Source: Anaerolineaceae bacterium
GTDB lineage: Bacteria; Chloroflexota; Anaerolineae; Anaerolineales; Anaerolineaceae
Assembly (NCBI GenBank): GCA_016841525.1
Contig: JAENYZ010000001.1
Span: 620,001-684,000 of the forward strand
Length of the DNA stretch: 64,000 nucleotides
Reading direction: 5' to 3'
Program-made: the position numbers and the translations under genes
Part shown: positions 17,393 to 26,160 of the stretch, in pieces
Numbering within the stretch: position 1 is the stretch's first letter
How the letters are laid out: each line of letters begins with the position of its first letter
Notes under the pieces: generated by a model
What the model was told of the DNA's origin: nothing
Databases searched by the model: none
The model's input: only the letters and a program-made list of their open reading frames with translations

Positions 17393-18766
17393 ATGACAAA
17401 TTCAAACACATTTATCTCTAAAATTAAAAACTTATTCAGAGGTACAAACCTGCCCCAATCCGGGCTTTATCATTACCGGCGTGAGGAACAGGACGGGAAA
17501 ACTCGCATCCATTTGAGGATTGATCCCGACAGCAGTGGATTACTGATCCTCAACGCCAATCGCGTGGTGCACCTCAACCCTTCTGCAGCCTTTTTGGCTT
17601 ACCTGCACCTTGAAGGCAATGACCCCGTTCAAATCGGGAGAGCCATGCAAAAGCAATTTCGCGTTACTGCTGCCCAGGCACAGCAAGATTACATGGATTT
17701 CAGCCTGCAAATGGAAGAACTTCTTGATCCTAACGGCGGCTGTCCCGTTTGTGATTTACAACTTGAAACAACAGCACCCTTCAGCGCAAAACCCAGTGCA
17801 CCCTACCGCATGGACCTGGCGATCACCTATCGTTGTAACAACAATTGCAGCCACTGCTACAACGCGCGTCCGCGTAATTACCCAGAAATGCCGGTGGAAC
17901 AGTGGAAAAAAGTGATCGACAAAGTATGGGATTTGCGCATCCCGCATCTGGTTTTCACCGGCGGTGAGCCGACCCTGTACAACGGCCTGGTAGAGCTCGT
18001 TGCTTATGCCGAAGAAAAAGGGCTGATCACCGGCCTCAACACCAACGGGCGTAAGCTGGCGGATAAGGATTTTGTTGACTCACTGGTGAGTGCAGGGTTG
18101 GACCATGTTCAGATCACCTTCGAGTCCCATGATGCAGGTATTCATAATTCAATGGTCGCCGCGAAGGATGCCTGGGGAGAAACCGTGACAGGGCTTAAGA
18201 ACACACTGGCATCAAAGCTGTATGTGATGACCAACACAACCCTCCTCACCCATAATAAGGACTCAATTCGAGAAACCCTGGCATTTTTAGCTGAGATTGG
18301 CGTACCAACGGTTGGAGTAAATGCCCTAATTTATGCCGGCAAAGGTAAGGATGTGGGCACAGGATTGCATGAAGAAGAACTACCGCCCCTGCTTGAAGAC
18401 GCAAGGGCAATAACCCAGGCGAATGGGCAGCGCTTGATCTGGTATACGCCGACGCAATACTGTCATTTCAACCCGCTTCAGCTCGACCTCGGAGTCAAAG
18501 GCTGTACAGCTGCACTGTACAATATGTGCGTGGAACCCAATGGTGACGTTATTCCATGTCAATCTTATTACCAATCGCTAGGGAACTTATTGGACAAACC
18601 CTGGAATGAGATTTGGGAACATCCACTGGCATTATCTCTGCGAAATCGCGCAGATGTTCCAGAAGGATGCAGAACCTGTGATTACTTAATTGAATGCGGC
18701 GGGGGCTGCCCATTAGCCAGGGAGCACCAGGTCATTCATCCCATCAGAAAAGACATTTTTAATTGA
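17393..18766 (+). CDS. Radical SAM/SPASM protein with PqqD-like N-terminal domain
   Basis: The 457-residue enzyme has a PqqD-like (RiPP recognition element) region at residues 35-110, then a CPVC pair near 119-122. The radical SAM core holds Cys148, Cys152 and Cys155 (CNNNCSHC) for the 4Fe-4S cluster and FTGGEPT for SAM binding. A SPASM-type tail has Cys371, 379, 389, 426, 429, 435 and 439 for auxiliary clusters. I start it at ATG 17393, not 17366, because the paralogue at 18788 aligns from there. It probably installs cross-links on a peptide; the Cys-Ala tail encoded just upstream is the likely target. Confidence 0.88.
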   Translation: MTNSNTFISKIKNLFRGTNLPQSGLYHYRREEQDGKTRIHLRIDPDSSGLLILNANRVVHLNPSAAFLAYLHLEGNDPVQIGRAMQKQFRVTAAQAQQDYMDFSLQMEELLDPNGGCPVCDLQLETTAPFSAKPSAPYRMDLAITYRCNNNCSHCYNARPRNYPEMPVEQWKKVIDKVWDLRIPHLVFTGGEPTLYNGLVELVAYAEEKGLITGLNTNGRKLADKDFVDSLVSAGLDHVQITFESHDAGIHNSMVAAKDAWGETVTGLKNTLASKLYVMTNTTLLTHNKDSIRETLAFLAEIGVPTVGVNALIYAGKGKDVGTGLHEEELPPLLEDARAITQANGQRLIWYTPTQYCHFNPLQLDLGVKGCTAALYNMCVEPNGDVIPCQSYYQSLGNLLDKPWNEIWEHPLALSLRNRADVPEGCRTCDYLIECGGGCPLAREHQVIHPIRKDIFN

Positions 18767-18787
18767 TTTTTCTTCAACGGAGGAGCC

Positions 18788-19942
18788 ATGCCAAACATAA
18801 TTCAGAGAATTAAAGAATTATTTTCAAAGAAAGAGACCTTATCGGCAGGTATTTACAGCTACCAATCCCCACGAGATGCTGACCAGCAATATCGACTGCA
18901 CTTACGCATTGAACCGGATGGCAGGGGTTTGCTGGTGATCAACGCATCAACAGTGCTGCACCTGAACCAGACTGCGGCTGAATATGCATACCACCTGATC
19001 AGAGAATCAAGCCCAAGCGATGTTATCAAAGAAATATCAAATCGCTACCAGGTAAGCAAAGTCACCGCCTACCAGGATTTTGATTCCTTTAAGGAGAAAA
19101 TTCAGACACTCATCAACACGCCAGATTTAGATCCGGTAACTTACCTAGATATTGAGCGGCAGGAACCCTACAGCGGTTATATGACTGCCCCTTACCGACT
19201 GGACTGTGCCCTGACCTATCAAGTGGGACAGGGCAGCTTGCAGGAAGATGCACCCACAGATCGCGTGGAAAGAGAACTCTCAACAGAAGAATGGGTAACT
19301 ATCCTGCACAAAACTTACAATGTGGGCATCCCCCACGTGGTTTTCACCGGTGGCGAGCCCACCCTGCGTGATGATTTGCCCAAGCTTATTGAACACGCTG
19401 AAGAATTAGGTCTTGTCACCGGGCTTCTCACCGATGGACTTAAACTTGTAGAAGACAATTTTCGGAATGACCTGCTGCAAAAAGGGCTCGATCACCTGAT
19501 GATCATCCTCGACCCTGAAAACGAAGATCAATGGCACTCACTCGGAAAAGTATTACCGGAAGATATATTCACCACGGTGCACCTGACATACACCGGAGAA
19601 GAATTCCTTCAACCACACATTGACCGATTGGCAAAAATGGGCGCCAATGCCCTCTCGCTGAGTACACCTAATGAGGACCTGGAAGAGAAGTTACAGGATC
19701 TTCGAGATTTAGCTGCCATGCACGGACTTGAACTGGTTTGGGATATCCCCGTGCCTTATTCCCGAAACAATCCCGTCACCCTTGAATTGGAAGGTAAAGG
19801 ATATGACGAGTCACCGGAAGGCGCAGGAAAAGCGTGGCTCTACATTGAGCCCGATGGCGATGTCCTACCCGCCCAGGGGCTTTACGACCAGGTGATGGGA
19901 AATATGCTGACGGACACCTGGGAAGAAATCTGGAAGCAATAA
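18788..19942 (+). CDS. Cluster-less radical SAM paralogue (pseudoenzyme) with PqqD-like domain
   Basis: The 384-residue protein aligns with the preceding gene product along nearly its whole length. The N-terminal PqqD-like block is retained (LRIEPDGRGLLVINAS, YQVSKVTAYQDFDSF), as is FTGGEPTL. The three cluster cysteines are replaced by Val146, Ser150 and Glu153, and it ends at EEIWKQ just before the SPASM cysteine block would begin. It therefore cannot bind the SAM-cleaving cluster in the usual way. The frame is intact and tightly packed, so I read it as a maintained pseudoenzyme, perhaps a substrate-binding subunit. GGAG lies before ATG 18788. Confidence 0.85.
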   Translation: MPNIIQRIKELFSKKETLSAGIYSYQSPRDADQQYRLHLRIEPDGRGLLVINASTVLHLNQTAAEYAYHLIRESSPSDVIKEISNRYQVSKVTAYQDFDSFKEKIQTLINTPDLDPVTYLDIERQEPYSGYMTAPYRLDCALTYQVGQGSLQEDAPTDRVERELSTEEWVTILHKTYNVGIPHVVFTGGEPTLRDDLPKLIEHAEELGLVTGLLTDGLKLVEDNFRNDLLQKGLDHLMIILDPENEDQWHSLGKVLPEDIFTTVHLTYTGEEFLQPHIDRLAKMGANALSLSTPNEDLEEKLQDLRDLAAMHGLELVWDIPVPYSRNNPVTLELEGKGYDESPEGAGKAWLYIEPDGDVLPAQGLYDQVMGNMLTDTWEEIWKQ

Positions 19943-19946
19943 AATT

Positions 19947-20708
19947 GTGAACGAAAAGCTTGGTCTGGCCCTCTGGCACCGGCGTTATACCCAGCAAGCC
20001 AAATGGTCACAGGAAATCCGCCGGTATCTTTTGGGGAAAATCACCTTAGCAGAAGGCGACAAAATCCTGGAAGTTGGCTCGGGGACAGGCGCTGTTTTGA
20101 GCCTGCTCTCAGAAGAGACCCACGCCCAATGTTACGGCATTGACATTGACTTTGCCAGCCTGGCATTTTCTGCAAAACTTGGTTATCCCTTAGCCCTTGC
20201 AGCGGGAGATGCTTATTCCCTTCCATTCTCTGATGATAGTTTCAATCTCACTTACTGCCATTACTTACTTTTATGGATAAAAAATCCCCTGGCAGTGATT
20301 GCCGAGATGGTCCGTGTCACAAGACCGGGAGGGTTCGTGATCGCTCTGGCGGAACCTGACTACCAGGCGCGTATCGACCAACCAACAATCCTTGCACAAT
20401 TAGGGAAAATCCAAACCCAATCGTTGGGAGAACAAGGCGCTGAAACTGCCATGGGCAGAAAACTTTCAGGCTTATTTCACGATGCCGGTTTGCAAAACAT
20501 TATCTCCGGCATATTAGGCGCGCAATGGGATCCATCAGAAACACGGGAAATGGATGAAACCGAATGGTTAATGATCCAGTCGGATACTGGGGATCGCCTT
20601 TCACCAGAAGCCCTTGAAGCCTACCGTAAAGAAGAAATTAATACCCGAAGAGAAGAAAATCGGGTGCTTTTTATTCCCACATTTTATGCGGCTGGGATCG
20701 CACGCTGA
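19947..20708 (+). CDS. Class I SAM-dependent methyltransferase (last gene of the Cys-tail cassette)
   Basis: The 253-residue protein has the Rossmann methyltransferase motif I VGSGTGAVLS, motif II YGIDIDFASL, a GDAYSLPFSDDSF loop and MVRVTRPGGFVIAL, as in UbiE/Methyltransf_11 enzymes. It starts at GTG 19947, four bases after the paralogue stop, which implies translational coupling. The substrate is unknown. Because it closes the radical SAM operon, methylation of the same tail or of a radical SAM product is plausible. Confidence 0.82.
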   Translation: MNEKLGLALWHRRYTQQAKWSQEIRRYLLGKITLAEGDKILEVGSGTGAVLSLLSEETHAQCYGIDIDFASLAFSAKLGYPLALAAGDAYSLPFSDDSFNLTYCHYLLLWIKNPLAVIAEMVRVTRPGGFVIALAEPDYQARIDQPTILAQLGKIQTQSLGEQGAETAMGRKLSGLFHDAGLQNIISGILGAQWDPSETREMDETEWLMIQSDTGDRLSPEALEAYRKEEINTRREENRVLFIPTFYAAGIAR

Positions 20709-20856
20709 ACAAAATGCATGATTGAAAGCTCAAAAAGGGGAACATCGCAGCTCCAAAGTAAGATAAATTGACAATAAAATTCGCTTATTAACAAATTAAT
20801 AACCAAATTTCAAAAATTCCCCCCTTGATTGTTCCAAAATTTTCTGAAATTTCGTT

Positions 20857-20862
20857 TATAAT
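20857..20862 (+). promoter_or_regulatory. TATAAT -10 hexamer upstream of the subtilase
   Basis: A perfect TATAAT lies about 60 bases before the ATG at 20924. No good -35 is seen at 17-base spacing, so the assignment is tentative. Confidence 0.4.
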
Positions 20863-20923
20863 CGAAAAATGAGTCTTCGCTCTCATACCACAAATCCATT
20901 TCAAAGTTGTCAAGGAGACAAAC

Positions 20924-22885
20924 ATGAAAAAATCAAGAGTCGGTTTAATATTGTCGGTATTATTAGTGATGACGGTTCTCCTCACCGCGTTTAAGCCCGT
21001 GAGTGCTGAACCAACAAACCCAGTGCGAGTTTGGGTGACCTATCAAAAAGGCGGAAAGATAGCCGTCCTCAGCGCGCTTCAACGACAGGATGCGGAAATT
21101 CATTATGATTTTCCTGAGCTTGATGCCTATGTCGTGACCGTACCTGAAGCAGCGCTGAATGGCATCTGGCGAAACCCCTTCGTCCTCGATATCGAGCCTG
21201 ATCCGGTGCGCTACCCGATTGAGCCAGTGAAAGTGGAATTGGATGCTTTTTATTCAGATACCACGGATGGAAATGGGCAAACCATTCCCTGGGGCATCGA
21301 TGCCGTCCAGGCGCGCGATGTTTGGGATGCTAATCGTGATGCGGTTGTAGATCCCGACGCACCAGCAGGCGCGGGTATTAAAGTTTGTATTGTTGATACA
21401 GGATACTATACTGGCCATGAAGACCTCAAAGACACTGATGTTACTGGCAAAGCACAAATCAGTGGTGAAACCTGGGACTATGATGGTGCCGGCCACGGCT
21501 CACATGTTGCAGGAACAATTGGCGCCCTCAACAACAGCCTTGGTGTGGTTGGCGTCAGCCCTGGGGCAGTGAGTTATCATATCGTTAAAATCTTCAATGA
21601 TGATGGCGTTTGGGCAACCGGGTCTGACCTGGTTGCTGCTATTTATGAATGTCAGAATGCTGGGGCAAAAGTAATCAGCATGAGCCTTGGGGGTACCTTC
21701 AAAAGTAGAACAGAAGAAAAAGCCTTCGATGCCCTCTATAACGCAGGCATTCTTCATGTTGCATCCGCAGGAAACGACGGCAACACCAGGCTTTCTTACC
21801 CTGCCTCTTACAGTTCAGTTATATCGGTTGCAGCTGTCGATTCAGATAAGCTTGTCGCCGATTTTTCGCAGCAAAATTCTGCAGTTGAATTATCTGCCCC
21901 TGGCGTCAGTGTACTTTCAACCGTTCCCTTCGTTGATCAAACTACGCTTACTGTCAATGACGTACCTTACAATGCCATTCGTGTTGAATACAGCCAGGGT
22001 AATACATCAGCCAGCGGCGCTTTAGTGGATGGTGGGTTATGCACATCCACCGGCAGTTGGGCAGGAAAAGTTGTTCTCTGCCAGCGAGGCGATATTTCAT
22101 TCTATGACAAAGTCATGAATGTGCAAAACAGCGGGGGTGCGGCTGCGGTCATTTATAATAACGAACCTGGAGACTTGTTAGCAACTCTGGGTGAAGGCGC
22201 TTCTTCAGAAATCCTTGCTGTTGGGATCACTCAAACTTTGGGTGAAGACCTTGTTGCAACGGCATTAAGCAGCGTTGCCACTGTTACCAACACTTATACT
22301 AAACCAGGATCCGGTTATGAAGCCTGGGATGGCACCTCCATGGCTGTCCCACATGTATCAGGTGTAGCTGCGCTTATCTGGTCTGCTAACCCAGGATGGA
22401 CAAACGCACAGATCCGGAATGCAATGAGTACTTCCGCTATGGATCTAGGAGTTGCTGGTAAGGATAATGCCTATGGCTACGGCCTGGTTCAGGCTAAAGC
22501 AGCACTGGTTTATCTTGGATGGGTTCCTCAACCAACTCCAACAGAGACTCCAACTGATACACCAACCCCAACACCTACAGAAACAGCGACACCAACACCA
22601 ACTGAAACAACCACACCTGAACCGACAGAGACACCAACGCCCAGCACAATTGTTTTGTCTGCAAACGGTTACAAAGTGAGGGGCGCAGGTTATGTTGATC
22701 TGGAATGGTTCGGTGCTACTTCCAGTAATGTTGATATATATCGTGATGGCAGCCTATTGGTGACAACTGAAAATAATGGTATTTACACCGATGCCCAAAT
22801 TGTTCAGGGTGGCGGCAGCGCAACTTATAAGGTCTGCGAGGAAGGTACCAATGTTTGCTCGAACGAGGTGACAGCTATCTGGTAA
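20924..22885 (+). CDS. Secreted subtilisin-like serine protease (S8) with PA domain
   Basis: This 653-residue exported protease has an N-terminal signal peptide (residues 1-29), a short propeptide, and an S8 domain. The triad is Asp158 (IVDTG), His191 (GHGSHVAGT) and Ser472 (GTSMAVPH). A protease-associated domain is inserted at about 340-450 (VVLCQRGDISFYDK, GGAAAVIYNN). A Pro/Thr/Glu repeat linker near 535-580 leads to a C-terminal beta domain. AAGGAG precedes the ATG. It lies 215 bases after the Cys-tail cassette with its own candidate promoter. Processing of that cassette's product is conceivable but unsupported. Confidence 0.93.
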   Translation: MKKSRVGLILSVLLVMTVLLTAFKPVSAEPTNPVRVWVTYQKGGKIAVLSALQRQDAEIHYDFPELDAYVVTVPEAALNGIWRNPFVLDIEPDPVRYPIEPVKVELDAFYSDTTDGNGQTIPWGIDAVQARDVWDANRDAVVDPDAPAGAGIKVCIVDTGYYTGHEDLKDTDVTGKAQISGETWDYDGAGHGSHVAGTIGALNNSLGVVGVSPGAVSYHIVKIFNDDGVWATGSDLVAAIYECQNAGAKVISMSLGGTFKSRTEEKAFDALYNAGILHVASAGNDGNTRLSYPASYSSVISVAAVDSDKLVADFSQQNSAVELSAPGVSVLSTVPFVDQTTLTVNDVPYNAIRVEYSQGNTSASGALVDGGLCTSTGSWAGKVVLCQRGDISFYDKVMNVQNSGGAAAVIYNNEPGDLLATLGEGASSEILAVGITQTLGEDLVATALSSVATVTNTYTKPGSGYEAWDGTSMAVPHVSGVAALIWSANPGWTNAQIRNAMSTSAMDLGVAGKDNAYGYGLVQAKAALVYLGWVPQPTPTETPTDTPTPTPTETATPTPTETTTPEPTETPTPSTIVLSANGYKVRGAGYVDLEWFGATSSNVDIYRDGSLLVTTENNGIYTDAQIVQGGGSATYKVCEEGTNVCSNEVTAIW

Positions 22886-22916
22886 CAATAGAATTTTGTA
22901 AGTAACTAATAACTCT

Positions 22917-22951
22917 AGAGGCTGTTCTCAAACAAGGACCAGCCTCTTTGT
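22917..22951 (+). terminator. Intrinsic terminator of the subtilase gene
   Basis: AGAGGCTG and CAGCCTCT pair around a 15-base loop and are followed by TTGTTGT. It begins 32 bases after the stop. Confidence 0.75.
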
Positions 22952-23202
22952 TGTATGTTGCGTATTCATTGCGAAAAAATCAATAATCAAAAAAACCTTG
23001 TTCCTGCCTGGCATATGATTTCGGATAATCGAGCAAGATGTGTCACGTAGGTTGACCTGTCCCCGAAGCCCAGCGGAGTGGGATGACGCAACCATACCTG
23101 ACCTACGATGTTCACAAACCCACTATAATAAAGATGAGAATATTATTGCCTTTATCGCTGGAACTTTTTATTCCTAAACAAGATTGAGGTCTGATTAATT
23201 TC
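22952..23202. repeat. Intergenic region with a palindromic repeat-like unit
   Basis: At 23046-23107 the sequence starts CGTAGGT and ends ACCTACG, with an internal TCCC/GGGA pairing around CGAAGCCCAGCGGAGT. The look is that of a small non-coding palindromic repeat. A TATAAT at 23124-23129 could serve the gluconokinase gene. No protein gene is seen. Confidence 0.45.
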
Positions 23203-23709
23203 ATGTTCATAATTTTCATGGGCGTCTCAGGATGCGGAAAAACGACCATTGGCAAACAAACAGCCAGGGCACTTAATCTGCCCTACTACGAAGGCGACGA
23301 TTTCCACCCTAAATCAAATATTAAAAAGATGTCCCAGGGCAATCCTCTCACCGATGAGGACCGTGATGCTTGGCTCGAAAAGCTGTCCCAACTCATCCAA
23401 TCAAAACTTGATCATGGGGAATCCGGCGTTTTATCCTGCTCAGCGCTCAAACAACAATACCGTGAACGGCTCAACGTTGACCCTCAAAAGGTCCATTTTA
23501 TTTACCTCAAAGGGTCCTATGACCTGATCCTCAAACGGCTATCGGCAAGAACAGATCATTACATGCCGCCAGCGCTTTTGCGAAGCCAATTCGAGACCCT
23601 GGAAGAACCGCAAAATATATTTACAATCAACATTGATCAAGCTCCTGAAGCAATACTCCAACAAGCACTTGCATATATTTCTCAGCTTAGAGATAAACTC
23701 AATAACTGA
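23203..23709 (+). CDS. gntK: Gluconokinase
   Basis: The 168-residue kinase phosphorylates gluconate to 6-phosphogluconate with ATP. It starts with the P-loop GVSGCGKTTIG. The family blocks YYEGDDFHPKSNIKKMSQGNPLTDEDRDAWL, cut here only by the fold, and LSCSALKQQYRERL are both present. Length is typical of the GntK/shikimate kinase-like family. It stands alone, with no gluconate transporter in view. Confidence 0.92.
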   Translation: MFIIFMGVSGCGKTTIGKQTARALNLPYYEGDDFHPKSNIKKMSQGNPLTDEDRDAWLEKLSQLIQSKLDHGESGVLSCSALKQQYRERLNVDPQKVHFIYLKGSYDLILKRLSARTDHYMPPALLRSQFETLEEPQNIFTINIDQAPEAILQQALAYISQLRDKLNN

Positions 23710-23752
23710 TCGCCTAATACCTGATTGCCTGATACCTGATACCTGGTATCCC
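23702..23752 (+). repeat. Degenerate CTGATACCTGATT-type repeat tract
   Basis: Short units such as CTAATACCTGATT, GCCTGATACCTGATA and CCTGGTAT follow one another. Related tracts occur at 27954-28008, 35450-35482, 35564-35614 (both reversed) and 35683-35721. Confidence 0.55.
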
Positions 23753-23831
23753 TCCCTTTCACCCAGCTAATATCGGGTAAAATAAAGTAAATAATCAAAA
23801 ATATTCCAAACCTCAAGAGAAGAGGAACGCC

Positions 23832-24575
23832 ATGAATCAAGAAAATGATGAATTTGAAATTGAAGAAGGAAAACCTTTATCTGAAGAAACATCCGAAACA
23901 GAACCTTTCAGTGAAGAACCTGTAATGGATGAGACGCCTGAGCCTGTTCTGACATCAGAAGTTGTTGACCAACCCGCCATCAAAGAACCGCTGCCAGAAA
24001 AACCTGGAAAACCAGAGAAAAAAGAGCCAGGTAAATTCAAGAAATTCCTCAACAAAGCCTTGATCTGGCTGGCTGTGATTGTGATCGCCTTTGGTGCCGG
24101 CTTCCTGCTGGATCACTTCCTGCGATACCAGCCTCTTTTAGAAGACTTACGTCAAGCCCAGGCAGACCAGGTGCTCCTCCAGGAAGACCTGGATGAAATA
24201 CAAAATCAAATCGAGCAAATCACACCAAAATTAGAAGCCTCCAACGCCAGGGTTGAAAGCCTGGAAGAAGAGCTCAAAATGGCAAATGCTCGCCTGCAGT
24301 TCTACCAGGTACTGGTAGATGTCAGCAATGCACAGCTGAAATTGTTCCTGGAAGATATCGAAGCGGCTGAAATAGCTTTGGCAGACACCCAGATAAGCCT
24401 GGAGAAATTAGGGCCCGTCATAGAAGAAATTGACCCTGATCTTGCAGTAAGCTTACCCCGCAGGCTGGAACTGATTGTTGCCGGTCTTGCAAGAGATCCT
24501 GAAACTGCCAGAATTGACCTTGAACTCTTCACCAAGGATTTGCTGGCGCTCGAACCCCTCTTATTTGAAGATTAA
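23832..24575 (+). CDS. Acidic single-pass membrane protein with coiled coil
   Basis: The 247-residue product has an acidic N-terminal region (residues 1-60, rich in Glu and Pro), a Lys-rich stretch, and one transmembrane helix near 74-96. A long Leu/Glu/Gln-rich coiled coil at about 100-165 and a helical tail follow. There is no signal peptide, so the N-terminus is probably cytoplasmic. AGAGGAACGCC precedes the ATG. I recognise no family. Confidence 0.72.
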   Translation: MNQENDEFEIEEGKPLSEETSETEPFSEEPVMDETPEPVLTSEVVDQPAIKEPLPEKPGKPEKKEPGKFKKFLNKALIWLAVIVIAFGAGFLLDHFLRYQPLLEDLRQAQADQVLLQEDLDEIQNQIEQITPKLEASNARVESLEEELKMANARLQFYQVLVDVSNAQLKLFLEDIEAAEIALADTQISLEKLGPVIEEIDPDLAVSLPRRLELIVAGLARDPETARIDLELFTKDLLALEPLLFED

Positions 24576-24596
24576 CTTCTATATTTTATTTCCATA

Positions 24597-24632
24597 AAGG
24601 TCCTGGATTAGAACTTAAAATCCAGGACCTTT
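24597..24632 (+). terminator. Intrinsic terminator after the acidic membrane protein
   Basis: AAAGGTCCTGGAT and ATCCAGGACCTTT form a perfect 13-bp stem with a 10-base loop. The A and T flanks make it usable in either direction. Confidence 0.85.
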
Positions 24633-24660
24633 AACTACCCCAAAATAAAAGCTGAACAAG

Positions 24661-24849
24661 ATGCAAAAACAGCATGGGAGAAATATTGCCATCATATCCG
24701 GAAGCATTCTTCTAATCTTAGCGGCTGCTTTGCTGCTCTACTTTCAGGACATACCCGCGTTATGGTCCCTTTCGATACTGGCTATTGTGGCTGCTGTCGC
24801 CATTATTGGGTACCTTATGGGCTTCTTGTTGACCAAGCGTAAGAAATAA
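24661..24849 (+). CDS. Small two-helix membrane protein
   Basis: The 62-residue frame has two hydrophobic segments (about residues 8-27 and 32-57) and a Lys/Arg-rich end, LLTKRKK. It lies between a strong terminator and another membrane protein gene. The ribosome-binding site is weak. It looks real from composition and spacing, but no family is recognised. Confidence 0.55.
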   Translation: MQKQHGRNIAIISGSILLILAAALLLYFQDIPALWSLSILAIVAAVAIIGYLMGFLLTKRKK

Positions 24850-24881
24850 ATATCAATACAATAGTAAGAAAAGAGGTAAGT

Positions 24882-25265
24882 ATGTTGAATACATTCGCCG
24901 GGATCTTTGTCATCCTCCACGGCCTTGTTCATCTATGGTATGTTGTCCTGAGTTACCAGGTTGTAGAATTCCAGCCTGACATGGGTTGGACAGGAAAATC
25001 CTGGTTGTTTTCTGCCTTTTTGCAAGAGTCAAGTGTGCGTTCGCTGGCTGGCATCCTGTTTATTATCGCCGCGATTTTGTTCATCATCAGCGGGATAGGC
25101 ATAATAACCAACGCAGGATGGCTCAGCTCTGTCATCCTAATTTCGAGCATCTTCTCCTCCATCATTTTGATTTTATTCTGGGATGGCAGCATGGCGATGA
25201 TCGTTCAAAAAGGGATCATCGGCGTGATCATCAACCTGGTATTGATCGCCATTTATGCCTTATAA
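24882..25265 (+). CDS. Small four-helix membrane protein
   Basis: The 127-residue product is mostly hydrophobic with about four transmembrane helices. Near the start is a TFAGIFVILHGLVHLWY motif, whose HGLVH pair could bind a metal or heme. AGAGGTAAGT precedes the ATG. It resembles ABC-2/DoxX-like small membrane proteins, but I cannot name the family. Confidence 0.68.
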   Translation: MLNTFAGIFVILHGLVHLWYVVLSYQVVEFQPDMGWTGKSWLFSAFLQESSVRSLAGILFIIAAILFIISGIGIITNAGWLSSVILISSIFSSIILILFWDGSMAMIVQKGIIGVIINLVLIAIYAL

Positions 25266-25330
25266 GGCTAAAAACTTCCTCAGTTAAAAATTGCTTCCCC
25301 AAGCGCAAGAAAATTAGAATGGAGAAAACT

Positions 25331-25789
25331 ATGGAAAAATATGAGATATCACCAATCGGATTTATCCGACGAATTAACGACCAAACATTTATCGAAATCC
25401 TGTCGGAATACAAACCAGCACTAAAGGAACTGGAAACATTCAGTCACATCCAAATTATCTGGTGGTTCAATAAATTTGACGATGCGAATTCACGAAAAAC
25501 GACCCAATTTGATAAGATGCCATTCGAAGCACCGCCGCTTGGCGTTTTCTCCAGTCGCTCGCCTATGCGTCCGAATCCCCTTGGCTTATCAACTGCAAAG
25601 ATCCTGGGAATTCAACACTCAGAAGGCATGATCAGGATTGCGGATATTGATGCCTATGAGGGCACCCCCGTACTGGATATCAAAGCCTATATGCCGTCTA
25701 TTGACAGGGTTAAAGAGGTGAAAGTCCCGGATTGGATGTCTGATTGGCCGGAATGGCTGCCCGATGAGGGTTTAGGGCTTGAGGATTGA
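25331..25789 (+). CDS. tRNA t6A37 N6-methyltransferase TrmO-like protein
   Basis: The 152-residue protein belongs to the TrmO/TsaA (UPF0066) family, whose E. coli member methylates N6-threonylcarbamoyladenosine at position 37 of tRNA. The signatures are ISPIGFIRR, FSHIQIIWW, LGVFSSRSPMRPNPLGLST and the GTPVLDIKAYMP strand. Some members in anaerobes accept other substrates, so the exact activity is not certain. I start at ATG 25331 because GGAG lies 6 bases upstream. The much longer frame from 24986 overlaps the membrane protein and is not used. Confidence 0.85.
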   Translation: MEKYEISPIGFIRRINDQTFIEILSEYKPALKELETFSHIQIIWWFNKFDDANSRKTTQFDKMPFEAPPLGVFSSRSPMRPNPLGLSTAKILGIQHSEGMIRIADIDAYEGTPVLDIKAYMPSIDRVKEVKVPDWMSDWPEWLPDEGLGLED

Positions 25790-25894
25790 CCCGAAAATTT
25801 GCCATTAGAAATAATTGAAAAGTCGCATTGTAATTTTCAGATTCTGCCTCATCTCCCCCATGGTTTTACAGTATAATCCTTGCAGATTAAATGC

Positions 25895-25933
25895 AAAATG
25901 GGCGGAACAGGGCTCGAACCTGCGACCTCATCT
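25895..25933 (-). repeat. 39-bp copy of the 3' half of tRNA-Val (candidate attachment site)
   Basis: The sequence is identical to 26851-26889, the 3' flank and 3' half of the tRNA-Val gene up to the anticodon stem. It then diverges abruptly. A truncated tRNA end in direct orientation, 956 bases from the whole gene, is the usual mark of integrase-mediated insertion into a tRNA. Confidence 0.85.
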
Positions 25934-26123
25934 AGGTACTCTAGCACCTAATTAATTCTCATCTGAATTGAAAGATTAATCCTTCACATAAAAACATCTG
26001 CTTGTAAATTTGCATTTTAATCGTTTTGAAAAAGATTTTTGATCTCAGGCATATTCAACAATAAATTTTAATTATGCTAATTTAGCAAAATTCAATATTT
26101 TGATATTATGATTAGTTTTAAAT

Positions 26124-26160
26124 CAATACACCATTACAATATAGATGCAATGGTGTATTG
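26124..26160 (-). terminator. Inverted repeat after the lipoprotein gene
   Basis: CAATACACCATT and AATGGTGTATTG form a perfect 12-bp stem with a 13-base loop, 20 bases past the lipoprotein stop on the minus strand. It is followed by ATTTAAAA, so it is a modest terminator or an operator-like palindrome. Confidence 0.5.

Noticed and set aside
18788-19942. A frameshift or sequencing error hiding the SPASM region of the second radical SAM protein
   Set aside because: The methyltransferase starts 4 bases after the stop, so there is no room for the lost C-terminus, and the missing N-terminal cluster cysteines are substitutions in frame.
24986-25789. Long frame giving TrmO a 115-residue extension
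   Set aside because: The first part overlaps a membrane protein gene in another frame, and GGAG marks a start at 25331.
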